Shown: positions 23,701 through 32,850 of the stretch, one piece after another
Numbering within the stretch: position 1 is the stretch's first letter
How the letters are laid out: each line of letters starts with the position of its first letter
Origin: Lonicera japonica
Taxonomy: Eukaryota > Streptophyta > Magnoliopsida > Dipsacales > Caprifoliaceae
Assembly: GCA_021464415.1 (NCBI GenBank)
Contig: CM038471.1
Coordinates: 76,304,414 to 76,368,413 of the forward strand
Direction of reading: 5' to 3'
DNA length: 64,000 nt
Program-made: the position numbers and the translations under genes
The notes under the pieces: model-generated
Databases searched by the model: none
What the model saw: only the letters and a program-made list of their open reading frames with translations
Told to the model about the DNA's origin: nothing

Positions 23701-26700
23701 TGGGAAACCCGAGGATGACAAGGTATGAATTTTTTCATTACAAGTATGATAATTTCTTTCCACTAATATAATCAATTCTGGAAGTAAATATATTGAAAAG
23801 ATGCCAAAATAGAGGCCGACTCCGTAAATACACAAATTTACAGAACAAAATGTAAAAGAAATGAAAGACTGAATGAACTCAGGCTCTATTACTTTTTTTT
23901 TGGTTTTTCCCTGGAATCCAATTCTTTGAATGATAGCCTGATAGGTAAGAAAAGTTTTCCATGAAAAAGGAAAAAAAGACAGCATCTTACCAAACCACTT
24001 TTTCAACTTCTCATGAAACTAAAATTGTTTTTTCAATCCTTTTTCAACTTTTTTATCAAACAGACCCTTATTGTCGCATATGCAGCCATTATAATGGCAG
24101 TTCCCTTGAACCTAAAAAATATTAAGAAAATGGTAAGTGTGACTAGTATTATGTGAAGATTTAGATTCAAAAGCTAAAAGCTAAAAGCTAACTTTTCGTT
24201 TGATTTTGTATAATTTAAAGTAAAAAAAAAATCTATATTAAACTAAGAAGGAAAAAACTAATTAAGAAATGAGTAACATGCTAACATTAGAGGATAAAGG
24301 GTTAAGAATCCACCAATGACCACCATTTATTTTTCAAATTTAGAGAACAATATCATTGCATGCACATATGCAATATGAAATTCACTTGCCCCTATTTATC
24401 GAATCGTAAAATCTATTGCGTATTGAAAATGTATGAATTGTGAACTGTATCTTCAATCAAAATTTTAGTATTATGTACAAAATTGACAGAAATGATAAAC
24501 AATTTACAAATATCTTTAAAAAAGCAAGTGTGTAAATAATAAGACATCAGGTAATTATCATGTAAAATCAGTTTTAGGATTTACTCAATTCATCTAATTA
24601 AAGGTCACTTGCCTTCCTGACTTAAAAAAAGTGAGTTTGAATCTCTATGTAATCTCAATTTTGAGTTCACAAGTCATAACTTAAATACGATACCCATATA
24701 AAATACAAACTTATAACAAGTATCCGCGCTAGTTATGAATAAAGAGCGAAAGAGAATAAGATGATTGAAATGACATTGGCCCAAATTAAAATTGAAGTAA
24801 ACTTTAATAGAAACAATTTCCAAAGTAATAGAATTTATAGAAGTTTAAGACAACAATGAGTCATTAGTGAAATCCTTCATTTCCAATTTAATTGCTAACA
24901 TCGTACAATTCATTATGTTTGTGTTTACTTTAGATACATGACTCAAGAATCTATGTACGGTACCTATCTCGAGTTGAAATTTATGAATCGTAAGAATCAG
25001 TATAACCCGTACACTTTAGATTCGCATGGTTCATATTGATTGAGATATGACTCGCAATTCATATTGTGTATTTTAAGATTCCTACACCAATGCACTAATC
25101 TAAGATATAATCCATTACCAACTTAATTAAGCAAATAGGGAACACCCATGATATATAATGTGAATGTTTCAAGCTAATACCGTAGTCTACGCAAAAACCA
25201 CTTGCTTTGAGATCCCTCAATTTTTTGAGCTTTGAGATCCCTCAATTTTTTATTTTGATGAAACTATAATATAGGTAAATTAAGCTTCCTATGAATCTGA
25301 TTCGAGGATAAACACTAGGGTTCAACACCTACCCATATTAATTTTAAAATTTAATTTGAAATCCCTCAGTTTCTTCTTTTGATAAACCTATAACACAAGT
25401 AAATGAAGCTTCCTGTGAATCTGATTTAAGGAAAACACTGGGGTTCAACACTTACCAATATTAGTATTAAAGTACTCCGTCCCTAGTTTTTTTCTTTTTT
25501 GATAAGAAACAAGATTTCATTAATAAATAAAAAGTACAAACTGAGAGGGGACAAGGAGTCCACCAACAAATCATATAACCCAAAGAAAAAAGAAAGAAAG
25601 AAAAGAAAGGAAAAATAACAAGCCAACAACACATCCCTAGAACAGATTATACAATGGAACACTATTCAAAAATCCAAGCTCTCCAATTGTTCTTGATGTC
25701 TTCCACTCTATAGTTTTTGAAAGGCTTGGTGTTGGAAGCCAACAACGAAGCCTTGAATTTGACTCTTTCCCACAACCACTCCTTTTCTTCTACCTTTCCT
25801 TCGAAAATTCTACATTTCCTCTCCATCCATAATAGCCAAAAGGAAGCGACTTTGACACATCTCCATTACTCCCTGCTGTAGCTATTGATTTCCAAGAGAA
25901 GAAGTCTCACGCTATCTTTGGGAATGGCGCAACTAACCCAATTTCTGCACAAACTTTGTTCCATGTGAAGTATGAGTAAGGGCAGTGTAACAACAAATGA
26001 TTCAAAGATTCCACATCTCTCTTGCAAAGTACACACCAAGATGGGGAGTGACAATAATTTGGTCTTCTCTTTTGCAACAGATCATAAGTATTAACCCTCC
26101 CGTGAGCAACTAACCTAGAGAACACCTTCACTTTTGTGGGAATACCAGCTTGGCTTTCTTATTTTTTTAAGAATGCACTAGTTTCAGCACAATCAATGGT
26201 TTTGAACAAAACTTGTTTCCTATTATGAGTTTTGGTACGTTGATTACGTTCTACAAAAGAAAGTGGGCTCTTAGTTTCGGAAAGCCCAAAAAGGAATAAT
26301 AGTGAACTCTTAATGTGGGCTGGAGGGAGTACTGGAAGAAAGATTTAGAAAATATATTTAACATAAGAAAAGCCTATGGTGTGTTTGTTTATCAAGCCAG
26401 ATATAAAACTAAATTTGTTGACCTCTTTTGAACCAGTGTTCTTAAAATTGCGATTAATCTCTAGTCGGCACTCCACCTTGGAGACTAGGACTAGTTTTTT
26501 GAAGGAACTCAGGGATTAGTTGGCTGATCAGGGAATTTTTTGTCTTTTTTTTGTTGTGCACAAAAAACAATGCCATTTGGGGCTTTTTCTCCCTTTTCCT
26601 TAGGTTGGATACGTAATACGATTCCCTCTCCTTCTATACAGTCATCTTAACCCTTCCCCCTGTCTACAGTTGACTTCACTCTCCCTCCCTCAAATCGCAC

Positions 26701-29700
26701 TCTCTTTCTCTCGATTTCAGTAGGAACTCTAGCCGTTTAGTTTAATTTAGTCATTTGCCTTTTAGGTTCTTATGTTAAGTCATTAACTTATTAATGCTTT
26801 TGAAGTTTGAAATTGTATTTTGGGATGTTTACTTTAGGTATTATGGGGTTTAAACTTGTTTCTTTTGTTTTGGATATGCATTTTAGTTGGTTGTATGTAG
26901 GAGAATTAATGTCAGTTTGAGAAGTATTGTAGGATTTCTTGTGGTTTTAGTATTATGTAATTTAAAATAATATTTATAGTGAAAAATCGTTTGTCCAATT
27001 AGTCCCCTAGACTAGTACCCACGTCGCCGATCTAGGACCGCCTAGCGATGTTTAGAAATTTCTGAGAAAAATATCTGGAGAACACTCATATCTTCAAATT
27101 GGATGGTTTTAGTTAGATGTTGAAGTTACTTTACAGAGTTGGCTCTGGATTAGTTTCAACAGTGGTTAGTAGAGTGGCATTTATACAAAAAATTGGCCCT
27201 GAACTGCACAATCTTTATATTCCATATTTTTGTAAATGATCTAATTCATTAGTTCCATTTACCTATATGTTTCTGAAGGTTAATTTGGCACGAGAAACGC
27301 TTAAAGGGTTATTGGCTCATTGGTTAACGAAGAGAAAACAGAGATTTGGGTCCCATGCTCCATCCAATGGGGACGTTTCTTCTGTGAAGGATATATCTGC
27401 TAGGAGCTTTATTACCCATTCAAGAGTTGAGGTAGATGGTAATGCTGAAAACGATTCTTTGGTATATCCTCCTTTTGAATTTTCATCAGATTCCCCTCCT
27501 TCGGTTATTACTGAGGGCTCTCAAAGTGGTCCGTGGAGAAAGAAAGTTACGGAGTTGGATGGAACCGAAGATGAGAAGGACTTTCCTTGGTGGGTTTTGG
27601 ACTGTGTGTTGAATAATCGCCTGCCTCCCCGGGAAAATACCAAGTAAATTTTCTGATATTACTGTCTTTCTTTAAATATTTTGTCCCTTGGCTTGCAATA
27701 AATGCAACTTTTGAGGAACCAGAACAATCTGTTGGCTGATGCTTGAAAGGTGCCTTGTGCGTTTTGTCGAATCTTCTGAAAATTCAGGGTCAGCTTCATA
27801 AAAAGGCTGGAAATGATTGGAAACAATTTTTATGAGAAATTGGGAAAAGAGAAATGAGTGATTTTGTGAAATGTTCTCCATGTATTCCTCTTTTTTCATG
27901 GAAAAAGTTTATCCATTCCCGAAGGAATTGAATTCTATTGACAAACCAAAAAAGTAATAGAACATCTCACCACTATATCTTTTTCCAACTTCTCATAAAA
28001 CACAACTGTTTTCCAATCATTTTCCAAGTTTTTTAGAAAATGCATACTCACTGATTACATTTTACAAGTTCTTAGTTTTGTTGAAAATATATGTAATTAT
28101 TTCTTGTTGCCTATTAGGGGGGAAATGTTTCTTCTTGTTTTTGAAACTTGTAGCTGCCTTTTTGTTACTTGTATATGCCTCTCTCTCTCATTTTTGTATA
28201 TTTGAAATGATTGTAGAGGGTAGAGAAACGAAAGACAAAAATCAAATTTTTGAGCAAACCTTTTACTTTTAGTTATGACAGACTAAGAATTCACTAGGGT
28301 AAAGAGATTTCAGTGATTAACTTGTTGTATAGCTCTTATCAATGTAAGTAGCTTTCTCAGTAATTTTGCACAGGTGCAGCTTTTATCTACAAGCATGTGA
28401 AGGCTCAGCTTTTCAAATCCTTACTCAAGGGAAACTGAGTGCGCCTCGTATATTGAGAATACATAAAGTAAGCTTTTGAGGGGTTTCAATTTATTATGTA
28501 ACTTTTGAGGATAGTCATATTTCTAAGTTGAAAATAGATATGAACGTGTAGGGATTACAAGTGCAGATGGTTAAAATAACTATATGGGCCTGATTACACT
28601 ACTAAGTTCTGCATTCATGCCCATGATCCCTCGGAGCCCCATTTCTGTGTATTTTTAGACATTTCAATTTAGGGTTTTTCTGACTTTGCCCAAGCCCCCG
28701 CCCAAGCCATGCAGGAGGCAAAGTCTTCTAATTATGAAAACAGTGGGGGGGGGGGGGGAGTCTAGTTTCACCTTAATAGCAGGGGCAAAGTCAAAAAAGC
28801 CCTTCAATTTATTACGTAGTTCTTTACATCTAAATAATGATTATGAATAGAGATATGAAGATTGTTTCAAATGTAAATTGTACCATTTACTTTTGTAGGT
28901 TGTTAACTATGTTGTGGAAAAGATGGTACTTGACAAGCCATTGGATGGTATAAATTTGGATTCAGCTTTTGGTCCTGGAGGAGATGGTTCTTTCCGGTCT
29001 GGATCAAAACCTTGGCAAAAGCTTAAGCCGTCTATAGAGATCTTGTGCAATAATCAGGCAAGTTGATGTTTGATATTATTCATGCTCAAACATGAAACAG
29101 TAATTTTGGCTTTTGTTCATACAATCCCAGCGTCAGTAGTGCTTTCTCTCTCCATATATGTTATGTTCAATTAGGGTGCAGTAGTGTTTCGATGGGAAAA
29201 TAAATGATTCCTGGAAATTGTTTTTCATAGAAAACAATAACGTAGGGGAGGTGATTTCCGAATAAAATGAAAACCGAGTTGTCCAGTTTAAACTTTTTCC
29301 CAGAAAAGTATGCAATTAAACGCCACTAACGATGCAAAATACAAAAACTTGAGGGCCCATTTGATAAAAAAGTTGGAAAACGATTGGAAATAGAATTGAG
29401 TTTTATGTAAAGTTGGAAGAGAGTTGAGTAATTTGGTAAAATGGTCTACATCTCTTCCACTTTTTTTTCATGGAAAATTCTTCTTACCCGTTTCCTGAAG
29501 AATTGGATTCCATGGAAAAGCTGGAAAAAGAAATACATCTTACTGAATCAGTAATTGCTTTTCCTGCTTATCATAAAATTGTTAGTATTTCCCAACTATT
29601 TTATCAAACCCGCCCTGAGAATTTCCATTTTTTCATTAAAAAAAGGTGCAATCACCTAGTGTTTCTCTTACAGCCTTCTTCTATGTTCCTTCATGTTGTC

Positions 29701-30137
29701 AGTTGTCTAGACCACGTTTCACAGCTCGACAATTTTTTTATACAAGTTCACAAGCCAAAAAAAAAATGTATGAAGCTGGTAGAATCTACTGTTATCATTG
29801 CAAAATTTGTAACCTTTTTTCTAGTTTTGCCAATTTCAATCTAGTCCTCGAATTTTCATTTGAAAAAGATTCACAACCCTAAAATGCAAAACTATTATTA
29901 GTAGTTGCTGACCTTAACAGCACCATTTTCAGTCAAGCTTTCTTCTAGTCTATTGATTGAATAGGATTATTAGCATGATCGAATAAGAATTTTCTTTTTC
30001 ACATTTGTTATAAACAAAGGGTCTGGTTTGTTTTCCAGATCTTATCCCCTGAGATGAGCTTAGCCACTGTACGGGCTTATATATGGAAGAAATCCGAAGA
30101 CCTTGTCCTCAATTACCGAGTTTTACAGGGAAGATGA
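8616..30137 (+). CDS. LRS1: WDR48/UAF1-family WD40 protein (LRS1 homologue), 17 coding exons
   Basis: The coding exons are 8616-8714, 9924-10082, 10337-10402, 10501-10590, 11460-11765, 12229-12326, 16668-16703, 18641-18761, 19225-19461, 22048-22143, 22658-22723, 23457-23495, 23588-23722, 27279-27643, 28374-28467, 28899-29057 and 30039-30137. They join in phase into 754 residues plus a TGA stop, close to the roughly 750 residues I recall for Arabidopsis At3g05090. About eight WD repeats fill residues ~20-460 (clear [25 protein letters not shown] and [13 protein letters not shown] blades). The C-terminal part (~520-754) is the DUF3337-type region of WDR48, with the conserved block [17 protein letters not shown]. 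In animals WDR48/UAF1 is an activating partner of ubiquitin-specific proteases; the Arabidopsis gene is linked to lateral-root development. The introns carry LINEs and MITEs but every exon is clean. One intron uses a GC donor. Confidence 0.95.
9924..10082 (+). CDS. LRS1: LRS1 coding exon 2 (residues 34-86)
   Basis: Encodes [11 protein letters not shown] through FESHVDW, including the first complete blade ([13 protein letters not shown]). Acceptor TTTTCAG, donor GTATTA, phase 0 on both sides. Confidence 0.93.
10337..10402 (+). CDS. LRS1: LRS1 coding exon 3 (residues 87-108)
   Basis: A 66-nt exon encoding [20 protein letters not shown] and the following VK, the second WD repeat. Acceptor TTTCAG, donor AAG|GTTTGC. 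Confidence 0.92.
10501..10590 (+). CDS. LRS1: LRS1 coding exon 4 (residues 109-138)
   Basis: Encodes [20 protein letters not shown] and on to AEKN, the start of WD repeat 3. Acceptor TACTAG, donor AAT|GTAAGT. Confidence 0.92.
10715..11414. mobile_element. Tourist-like MITE with a nested Stowaway (family A, copy 1)
   Basis: The ends are GGTTCCGTTTGGTT (left) and AACCAAACGAGGCC (right). TTA target duplications lie at 10712-10714 and 11415-11417. The host element is about 445 bp once the Stowaway at 10994-11246 is removed. It fills most of intron 4; its right end is 45 bp before exon 5. Related copies lie at 13049-16270 and 59941-60392. Confidence 0.85.
10994..11246. mobile_element. Stowaway MITE nested in a Tourist MITE
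   Basis: Has the Stowaway ends CTCCCTCTGTCCC on the left and GGGACGGAGGGAG on the right, with a TA target site on both sides (10992-10993, 11247-11248). Length 253 bp. It is inserted inside the older Tourist-like element. Confidence 0.9.
11460..11765 (+). CDS. LRS1: LRS1 coding exon 5 (residues 139-240)
   Basis: The second longest exon. It completes WD repeat 3 ([15 protein letters not shown]), then has a Ser/Asn-rich loop (residues ~160-205) typical of plant WDR48, then WD repeat 4 ([19 protein letters not shown]). Acceptor TTGTAG, donor AAG|GTAAAC. Confidence 0.93.
11886..12158. mobile_element. Tourist-like MITE, family B (GGGTCCGTTTGATAAAAAAG)
   Basis: Left end GGGTCCGTTTGATAAAAAAG; right end TTTTTATGAAATGGACCC; TTA on both sides (11883-11885, 12159-12161). 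273 bp, in intron 5. It is the best preserved of about six copies in the introns of the two genes. Confidence 0.8.
12229..12326 (+). CDS. LRS1: LRS1 coding exon 6 (residues 241-272 and part of 273)
   Basis: Encodes [20 protein letters not shown] then [12 protein letters not shown], the end of WD repeat 4 and the start of repeat 5. It ends after two bases of an Arg codon (AG|GTTTGT), which exon 7 completes. Confidence 0.92.
13237..15753 (+). pseudogene. LINE reverse transcriptase and zinc-binding region, broken upstream
   Basis: The reading frame runs from a pre-RT spacer through the RT core ([59 protein letters not shown] at 14143-14154). It then has the LINE C-terminal region and a zinc-finger block ([20 protein letters not shown], a C-x2-C-x8-H-x4-C pattern) near the end. 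Frameshifts near 13432 and 13805 and a stop at 13858-13860 break the N-terminal part. After that stop the frame is open for 625 codons to a TAG at 15751-15753. The catalytic FADD is kept but the protein cannot be full length. This is a relatively young but inactive copy. Confidence 0.9.
15911..15927 (+). other. 3'-terminal stem-loop of LINE copy 1
   Basis: GTGGACA pairs perfectly with TGTCCAC around a UCU loop, 60 nt before the poly(A) tract. The equivalent stems of the other LINE copies have different sequences but also pair. Confidence 0.75.
16668..16703 (+). CDS. LRS1: LRS1 coding exon 7, 36-nt micro-exon
   Basis: Encodes [11 protein letters not shown], completing Arg273 upstream and starting Arg285 downstream (phase 2 on both sides). 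It is isolated between a 4.3-kb and a 1.9-kb intron. Acceptor ATTGCAG, donor AG|GTAGAT. Confidence 0.9.
17687..17902 (-). pseudogene. Unidentified antisense protein-like fragment in LRS1 intron 7
   Basis: The minus strand has 71 codons with protein-like composition ([20 protein letters not shown] near the N terminus, then [20 protein letters not shown]). The sequence up to about 18500 also has short protein-like runs on the minus strand, broken by stops and by the LINE tail at 18106-18231. It may be a decayed captured gene fragment. I do not recognise the family. Confidence 0.3.
18106..18231 (+). mobile_element. LINE 3' tail only (126 bp)
   Basis: Has the 3' end shared with the larger LINEs: a stem-loop (CAATGGAT/ATCCATTG, 8 bp, loop TCCTC, 18141-18161), then TTCTTGTTTCTTATC and an A run to 18231. 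The flanks AGTATGATGC (18096-18105) and AGTATTGTGC (18230-18239) may be a decayed target duplication (8 of 10). It has no coding part. No tRNA-like promoter boxes were seen, so a truncated LINE is more likely than a SINE. Confidence 0.7.
18641..18761 (+). CDS. LRS1: LRS1 coding exon 8 (residues 285-325)
   Basis: Encodes [20 protein letters not shown] and on to YSGGRDLS, the end of WD repeat 5 and most of repeat 6. Acceptor CCATTTGTAG, donor TCT|GTGAGT. Confidence 0.92.
18812..19147. mobile_element. Foldback MITE with poly-G runs, family C copy 1
   Basis: Starts AGGCGTTTTTGACTTTGCCCC and ends with the near-complement (CAGAAAAGCCCT). The two halves are inverted copies of each other over about 100 bp. 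Two long G runs (near 18946-18958 and 19087-19107) lie inside. It occupies most of the 463-bp intron 8. A small copy with a clear target site is at 28671-28802. Confidence 0.6.
19225..19461 (+). CDS. LRS1: LRS1 coding exon 9 (residues 326-404)
   Basis: Encodes [22 protein letters not shown] repeat 7 ([15 protein letters not shown]) and the linker [20 protein letters not shown]. Acceptor GTGCAG, donor CCT|GTGAGT, phase 0. Confidence 0.93.
19520..19773. mobile_element. Tourist-like MITE, family B, decayed copy
   Basis: GCGTTTGATAAAAAAGTTGA on the left and TTTTTTTATCAAAC on the right match family B ends. The interior also has the shared CCATGGAAAACCCAAAA segment. The outermost bases are lost. 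Confidence 0.65.
20536..20808 (-). mobile_element. Complete miniature LTR retrotransposon (SMART/TRIM type), 273 bp
   Basis: Two 71-bp direct repeats (20536-20606 and 20738-20808) differ at a single visible position. Each runs TG..CA when read on the minus strand. Right inside the minus-strand 5' LTR is AGGTATCAGACG, close to the initiator-Met tRNA primer-binding site TGGTATCAGAGC. Just before the 3' LTR is a purine tract, GAGGGAGGG. Both sides carry the 5-bp target duplication AACAC (20531-20535, 20809-20813). The internal domain is only 131 bp and encodes nothing, so it needs proteins from another element. It lies in LRS1 intron 9. Confidence 0.88.
22048..22143 (+). CDS. LRS1: LRS1 coding exon 10 (residues 405-436)
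   Basis: Encodes [20 protein letters not shown] and [12 protein letters not shown], the conserved segment leading into the last WD blade. Acceptor GTTGCAG, donor AAG|GTAATA. Confidence 0.92.
22244..22600 (+). mobile_element. Possible TRIM-like element with ~90-bp direct repeats
   Basis: Two direct repeats (about 22244-22332 and 22507-22597) share GGCTAGCC(T/C)AAGTTGTA and ACATATAAGCCAAGGATCTC. A TATA-like ATATAAG lies in each, as in an LTR promoter. About 175 bp separate them. I could not find clean TG..CA ends, a target duplication or a primer-binding site, so the class is tentative. Confidence 0.4.
22658..22723 (+). CDS. LRS1: LRS1 coding exon 11 (residues 437-458)
   Basis: Encodes [20 protein letters not shown] and GQ, the last WD blade. 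Acceptor TTGCTAG, donor CAG|GTAACT. Confidence 0.92.
23457..23495 (+). CDS. LRS1: LRS1 coding exon 12, 39-nt micro-exon
   Basis: Encodes [13 protein letters not shown]. Acceptor GATTTAG, donor ATG|GTAGGG; only 92 bp of intron separate it from exon 13. Confidence 0.9.
23588..23722 (+). CDS. LRS1: LRS1 coding exon 13 (residues 472-516)
   Basis: Encodes [20 protein letters not shown] through [10 protein letters not shown], the start of the post-propeller region conserved between plant and animal WDR48. Acceptor GTTCAG, donor AAG|GTATGA. Confidence 0.92.
23886..24067. mobile_element. Half of a family B MITE
   Basis: The right end TTTTTTATCAAACAGACCC, followed by TTA (24068-24070), and about 180 bp of interior match family B. 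The other half is missing. Confidence 0.55.
25228..25470. repeat. ~125-bp tandem duplication in LRS1 intron 13
   Basis: The two copies (about 25228-25352 and 25360-25470) share ATCCCTCA, AAGCTTCCT(A/G)TGAATCTGAT and GGGTTCAACAC. They are diverged by several substitutions and small indels. Confidence 0.7.
25475..26329. mobile_element. Stowaway-like MITE carrying an antisense LINE fragment
   Basis: The left end CTCCGTCCCTAG and the right end GGAGGGAG are flanked by TA (25473-25474, 26330-26331). Most of the interior is the LINE piece at about 25488-26215. Only the extreme ends of the MITE are recognisable. Confidence 0.55.
25488..26215 (-). mobile_element. Antisense 5'-truncated LINE fragment
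   Basis: The minus strand encodes the LINE C-terminal zinc-binding block ([20 protein letters not shown], then HC) preceded by [19 protein letters not shown], with stops and frameshifts. The 3' end (TTTCTTATC followed by an A run on the minus strand) is at 25488-25510. A near-complete stem-loop lies at about 25545-25564. It is the only one of the longer LINE pieces here that opposes the host gene. Confidence 0.85.
27279..27643 (+). CDS. LRS1: LRS1 coding exon 14 (residues 517-637 and part of 638)
   Basis: The largest exon. It encodes [20 protein letters not shown], a variable Ser-rich stretch, then [20 protein letters not shown] and [15 protein letters not shown]. The donor is AA|GTAAAT, so the last codon is split (phase 2); reading straight on would hit TAA. 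Confidence 0.94.
27787..28044. mobile_element. Family B MITE, decayed copy in LRS1 intron 14
   Basis: Shares the GGAAATGATTGGAAA, TTATGAGAAATTGGGAAAAGAG and TTTTTCCAACTTCTCATAAAA segments with the other family B copies. The terminal bases are degenerate. Confidence 0.55.
28374..28467 (+). CDS. LRS1: LRS1 coding exon 15 (residues 638-669)
   Basis: Encodes [20 protein letters not shown] and [11 protein letters not shown], a strand-rich segment of the C-terminal domain. It completes Lys638 with its first base. Acceptor GCACAG, donor AAA|GTAAGC. Confidence 0.92.
28671..28802. mobile_element. 132-bp hAT-like MITE with a poly-G tract (family C copy 2)
   Basis: The ends AGGGTTTTTCTGACTTTGCCC and GGGCAAAGTCAAAAAAGCCC are inverted. 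The 8-bp target duplication TTCAATTT is present on both sides (28663-28670, 28803-28810). An uninterrupted run of about 14 G lies near 28744-28758. It ends 96 bp before exon 16. Confidence 0.8.
28899..29057 (+). CDS. LRS1: LRS1 coding exon 16 (residues 670-722), ends at a GC donor
   Basis: Encodes [20 protein letters not shown] through [20 protein letters not shown]. The boundary is CAG|GCAAGT, a strong match to the rare GC-AG intron class; no in-frame GT donor is nearby. Exon 17 then joins in phase and restores the conserved [14 protein letters not shown]. Confidence 0.92.
29353..29615. mobile_element. Family B MITE with TGA target duplication
   Basis: GGGCCCATTTGATAAAAAAG on the left and TTTTATCAAACCCGCCC on the right, with TGA on both sides (29350-29352, 29616-29618). 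263 bp, inside the GC-AG intron 16. Confidence 0.75.
30039..30137 (+). CDS. LRS1: LRS1 coding exon 17 (residues 723-754, stop)
   Basis: Encodes [20 protein letters not shown] and [12 protein letters not shown], then TGA. Family members in other plants end in a similar short tail after LNYRV. A donor AAG|GTGAGT follows 10 nt after the stop, so the 3'UTR is probably spliced. That is too close to the stop to trigger decay by the usual 50-nt rule. Confidence 0.93.
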   Translation: MLSPEMSLATVRAYIWKKSEDLVLNYRVLQGR

Positions 30138-30147
30138 CATCGTTAAG

Positions 30148-30691
30148 GTGAGTACCGACTTGTTTTGATGCGTATTACTTCTTTTCCATTTCCTTTTATT
30201 TTATTTCTTGTTGATTTGCAATGTTTTATCTTGTAAGCAATTTTATGATATCTATAATGAGTGGATCACCTCGACAAAATTGCACTGAAAAATTCAATTT
30301 GGAAGTGATGTAGTGAAAATTTGATTTACAAGTGATTTGGCTGTTGAAATTGTTGATGATCTATCCCTCACTTCTATGTTGAATTTTTTGAAGAGATTCC
30401 TTGGACAACCAAATGTCATAAAAAGATTAACATCCATTTACCACTCAAAATGGGCGATCTTTTTTTCTTGAAGAGAGGACTGTCCTCTCTAGAGTGGCTG
30501 TTGCCAAAGCACATGTGGAGTAGCCCTATTACCAACGTACTTTTGGCTTTTGCCAGAGCAATATATTAGTTTTGAAGCATGATGTACATATCATCCAACG
30601 CACCACTTGCTTTGCCAGAAGCCAAATATTAAGTAAAGAAGTAGACAGACACTGTTGTGTTTATGCTATAATCTCTCTCTCTGGGTTGTAG
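30148..30691 (+). other. Inferred 3'UTR intron of LRS1
   Basis: Strong donor (AAG|GTGAGT) and an acceptor after a CT-rich run (CTCTCTCTCTGGGTTGTAG) at 30691. The downstream stretch 30692-31150 would be the last non-coding exon. It contains AATAAA at 31054-31059, but the cleavage site cannot be placed. Confidence 0.5.
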
Positions 30692-32298
30692 ATTTGAGCT
30701 GGAGCTTTTGTGCGCGTAAGATACTTGGGACAGTTGCCATGATCACATTCACTCAATTTGTCCCCTTAAATCTGGAAAACTTCACGCATATTTGCCGGGA
30801 ATTGTTGTTGCCCGAGAGCTAGCTTGGTTTAATGACTGATTGTATATTTATGCATAGAAGTCGCTTGTTTGCTCATATGCACTTTGAAGGAATAGAGGAG
30901 TGGAATAGGGAACTTTCTTAGAGGAGCCAATCCCTGGTTATACGATGTTACAAATATTTGTAGATTTTATATTTATGGGGTTACAGTTATTTAAATGAAA
31001 GAAGAGAGAAGAAAAAACCACACTGTTGTGAAGGTGATTTATTTTACCCTAGAAATAAAAAACAGTTTGCACTGTGCCAATTAGTCTCAGATTATGTATG
31101 TATTGCAGCTTTCTGAATTTCTTCAGAACTCGGAGGGTTTGTACATTCAATTTTTATCTTCGACTAAATGGGGACTTTTTTTGTTGCTGGTTTTTAATCA
31201 TATCTTATTTGTAACTTGGACTCTTTGTACACTTATTTTTTTTATCACAACTTTTTGTACACTTGGGTAATTGAAACTTCTGGTTTTTTGAAGTTTGTGA
31301 ATACTTAAATATAGTGGTCTATTAATTGGGTCCATTACTAGGTTCAGTGAATATTTAACGCGTCACTATGTCCTCAAAACATGACTTCAAATTGTCCCGC
31401 AAGCACTATTTTAATTGTAATATTATTCGGCATCTCAAGTTGAGTCTGTCTTTAATTTTTGGTCGCCTCCAAAGTGAAGTTTTATTTACCTTTTGCATGT
31501 AACTAATGTACCCCGTCTCAAGATTGTAACAAGTGTTATTTTTGGCCATTGGTTATGTGGATATTAAGGTTTTGTTTAAAAACTACTTAAGTTAAATATC
31601 GAATTTGACTTTAAATTTGTGATGGACTATATAAAAACTCAGCCTTTGACAATTAATACTATGAGAATTTTCAAAAAAAATAAGTCGTTCAATAGTAAGA
31701 AGCCGTTTTAATCTTGAGCCGAGTGAATCTTATAAATAAAAAGTAACTCAATTTTGAAAGTGTTGAAAAGAAGCTCCTGCGAGAGCAACCTAGCCATTAC
31801 AATTTGTTGCAGTTAAATTTTTTTTTTCGGGTGGCAGTTAGTGACATACGACTCCCAACTTCAATGCATTTTATTATTTTTACTGCTAGAGCATTCTACT
31901 CATATGTTATCATAAATATTTCGTAAAAGAAATTCTTACTTTTGGAACAAAAATCGAAGACCCTAAGACCTAAGTCTCAATACAGTGGTTAAGAACCCGA
32001 CCTCGTATAGGATTGATCCCTTCCCGATTAATATGAATCATACATCTATGTATCAAATTGAGGCCCTAGACAGCCCTGAGGAGTTACTTACACGGTGATG
32101 TGGTAAAAATAAGGAAGACATTGTCAATGTCAATGTCACCTCTACTTCTAAAGGGGTTTTAAAACAATATCTTATTAGTACATCATCATTTTGTATAAAA
32201 ACTTTTTCTTCATAAGATTAAAGGTATTTTCACTTTAATTATTTTTATGTATTTTTTTTTCCTTTCTTTTCTTTCCCTTTTTGCTTTCCTTAACTTAT

Positions 32299-32684
32299 AG
32301 TCCGTTTGGATTGAGATGAGAGAATGGAAGGACATAGTTAATTAAGAGGGGAATGAATGAAAATGAATTAGTTTAATTTTATTGTTGTTTAAATGGGCAA
32401 GGATAGAGAAGAAAGTAATGGAATTAACTCTTGCTTGGATAGAAAGGAGAAAAGAAATAAAAAGAATGTGATTTAATATATTGTTAACAAATTATGATTA
32501 AATTTGGAGTTATGGATAATGATTCATTAAAATCTTTCCATTTCCCTCATAATCCTTCCAATATTGGAATTCCTCCCATCCCTCTATTTCTTTTCTATTC
32601 CCTTCATAATTCTAAACAAACAAGTGATTTGTAATCCCTCCTCTTTTCCTTTCCTTCCTATTCCTTCAATCCAACTAAATCGTT
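32299..32684. mobile_element. Decayed MITE
   Basis: The left end GTCCGTTTGGATTGAGATG and the right end TTCAATCCAACTAAATCG are imperfect inverted repeats enclosing a purine-rich left half and a complementary pyrimidine-rich right half. No clear target duplication. Confidence 0.5.
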
Positions 32685-32850
32685 AATTTTTTGAGGGAAA
32701 GAAAAGAACAAAAAAAATTTTTAGGTGAATTGAAAACAAACGACTTTTTTACAATCTTTGTGGACATGTTACTCTTTTATATGATATCCAAATGACTCAC
32801 CGTTTGAATTTTATACCACATTGGCCTCTAAAACTTTCGTACTTTTGCAG

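Noticed and set aside
31985..32025. tRNA-like promoter boxes (CAGTGGTTAAGA, GGATTGATCCC)
   Set aside because: Could be a SINE head, but no tail, target duplication or second copy was found, and no tRNA cloverleaf can be drawn.
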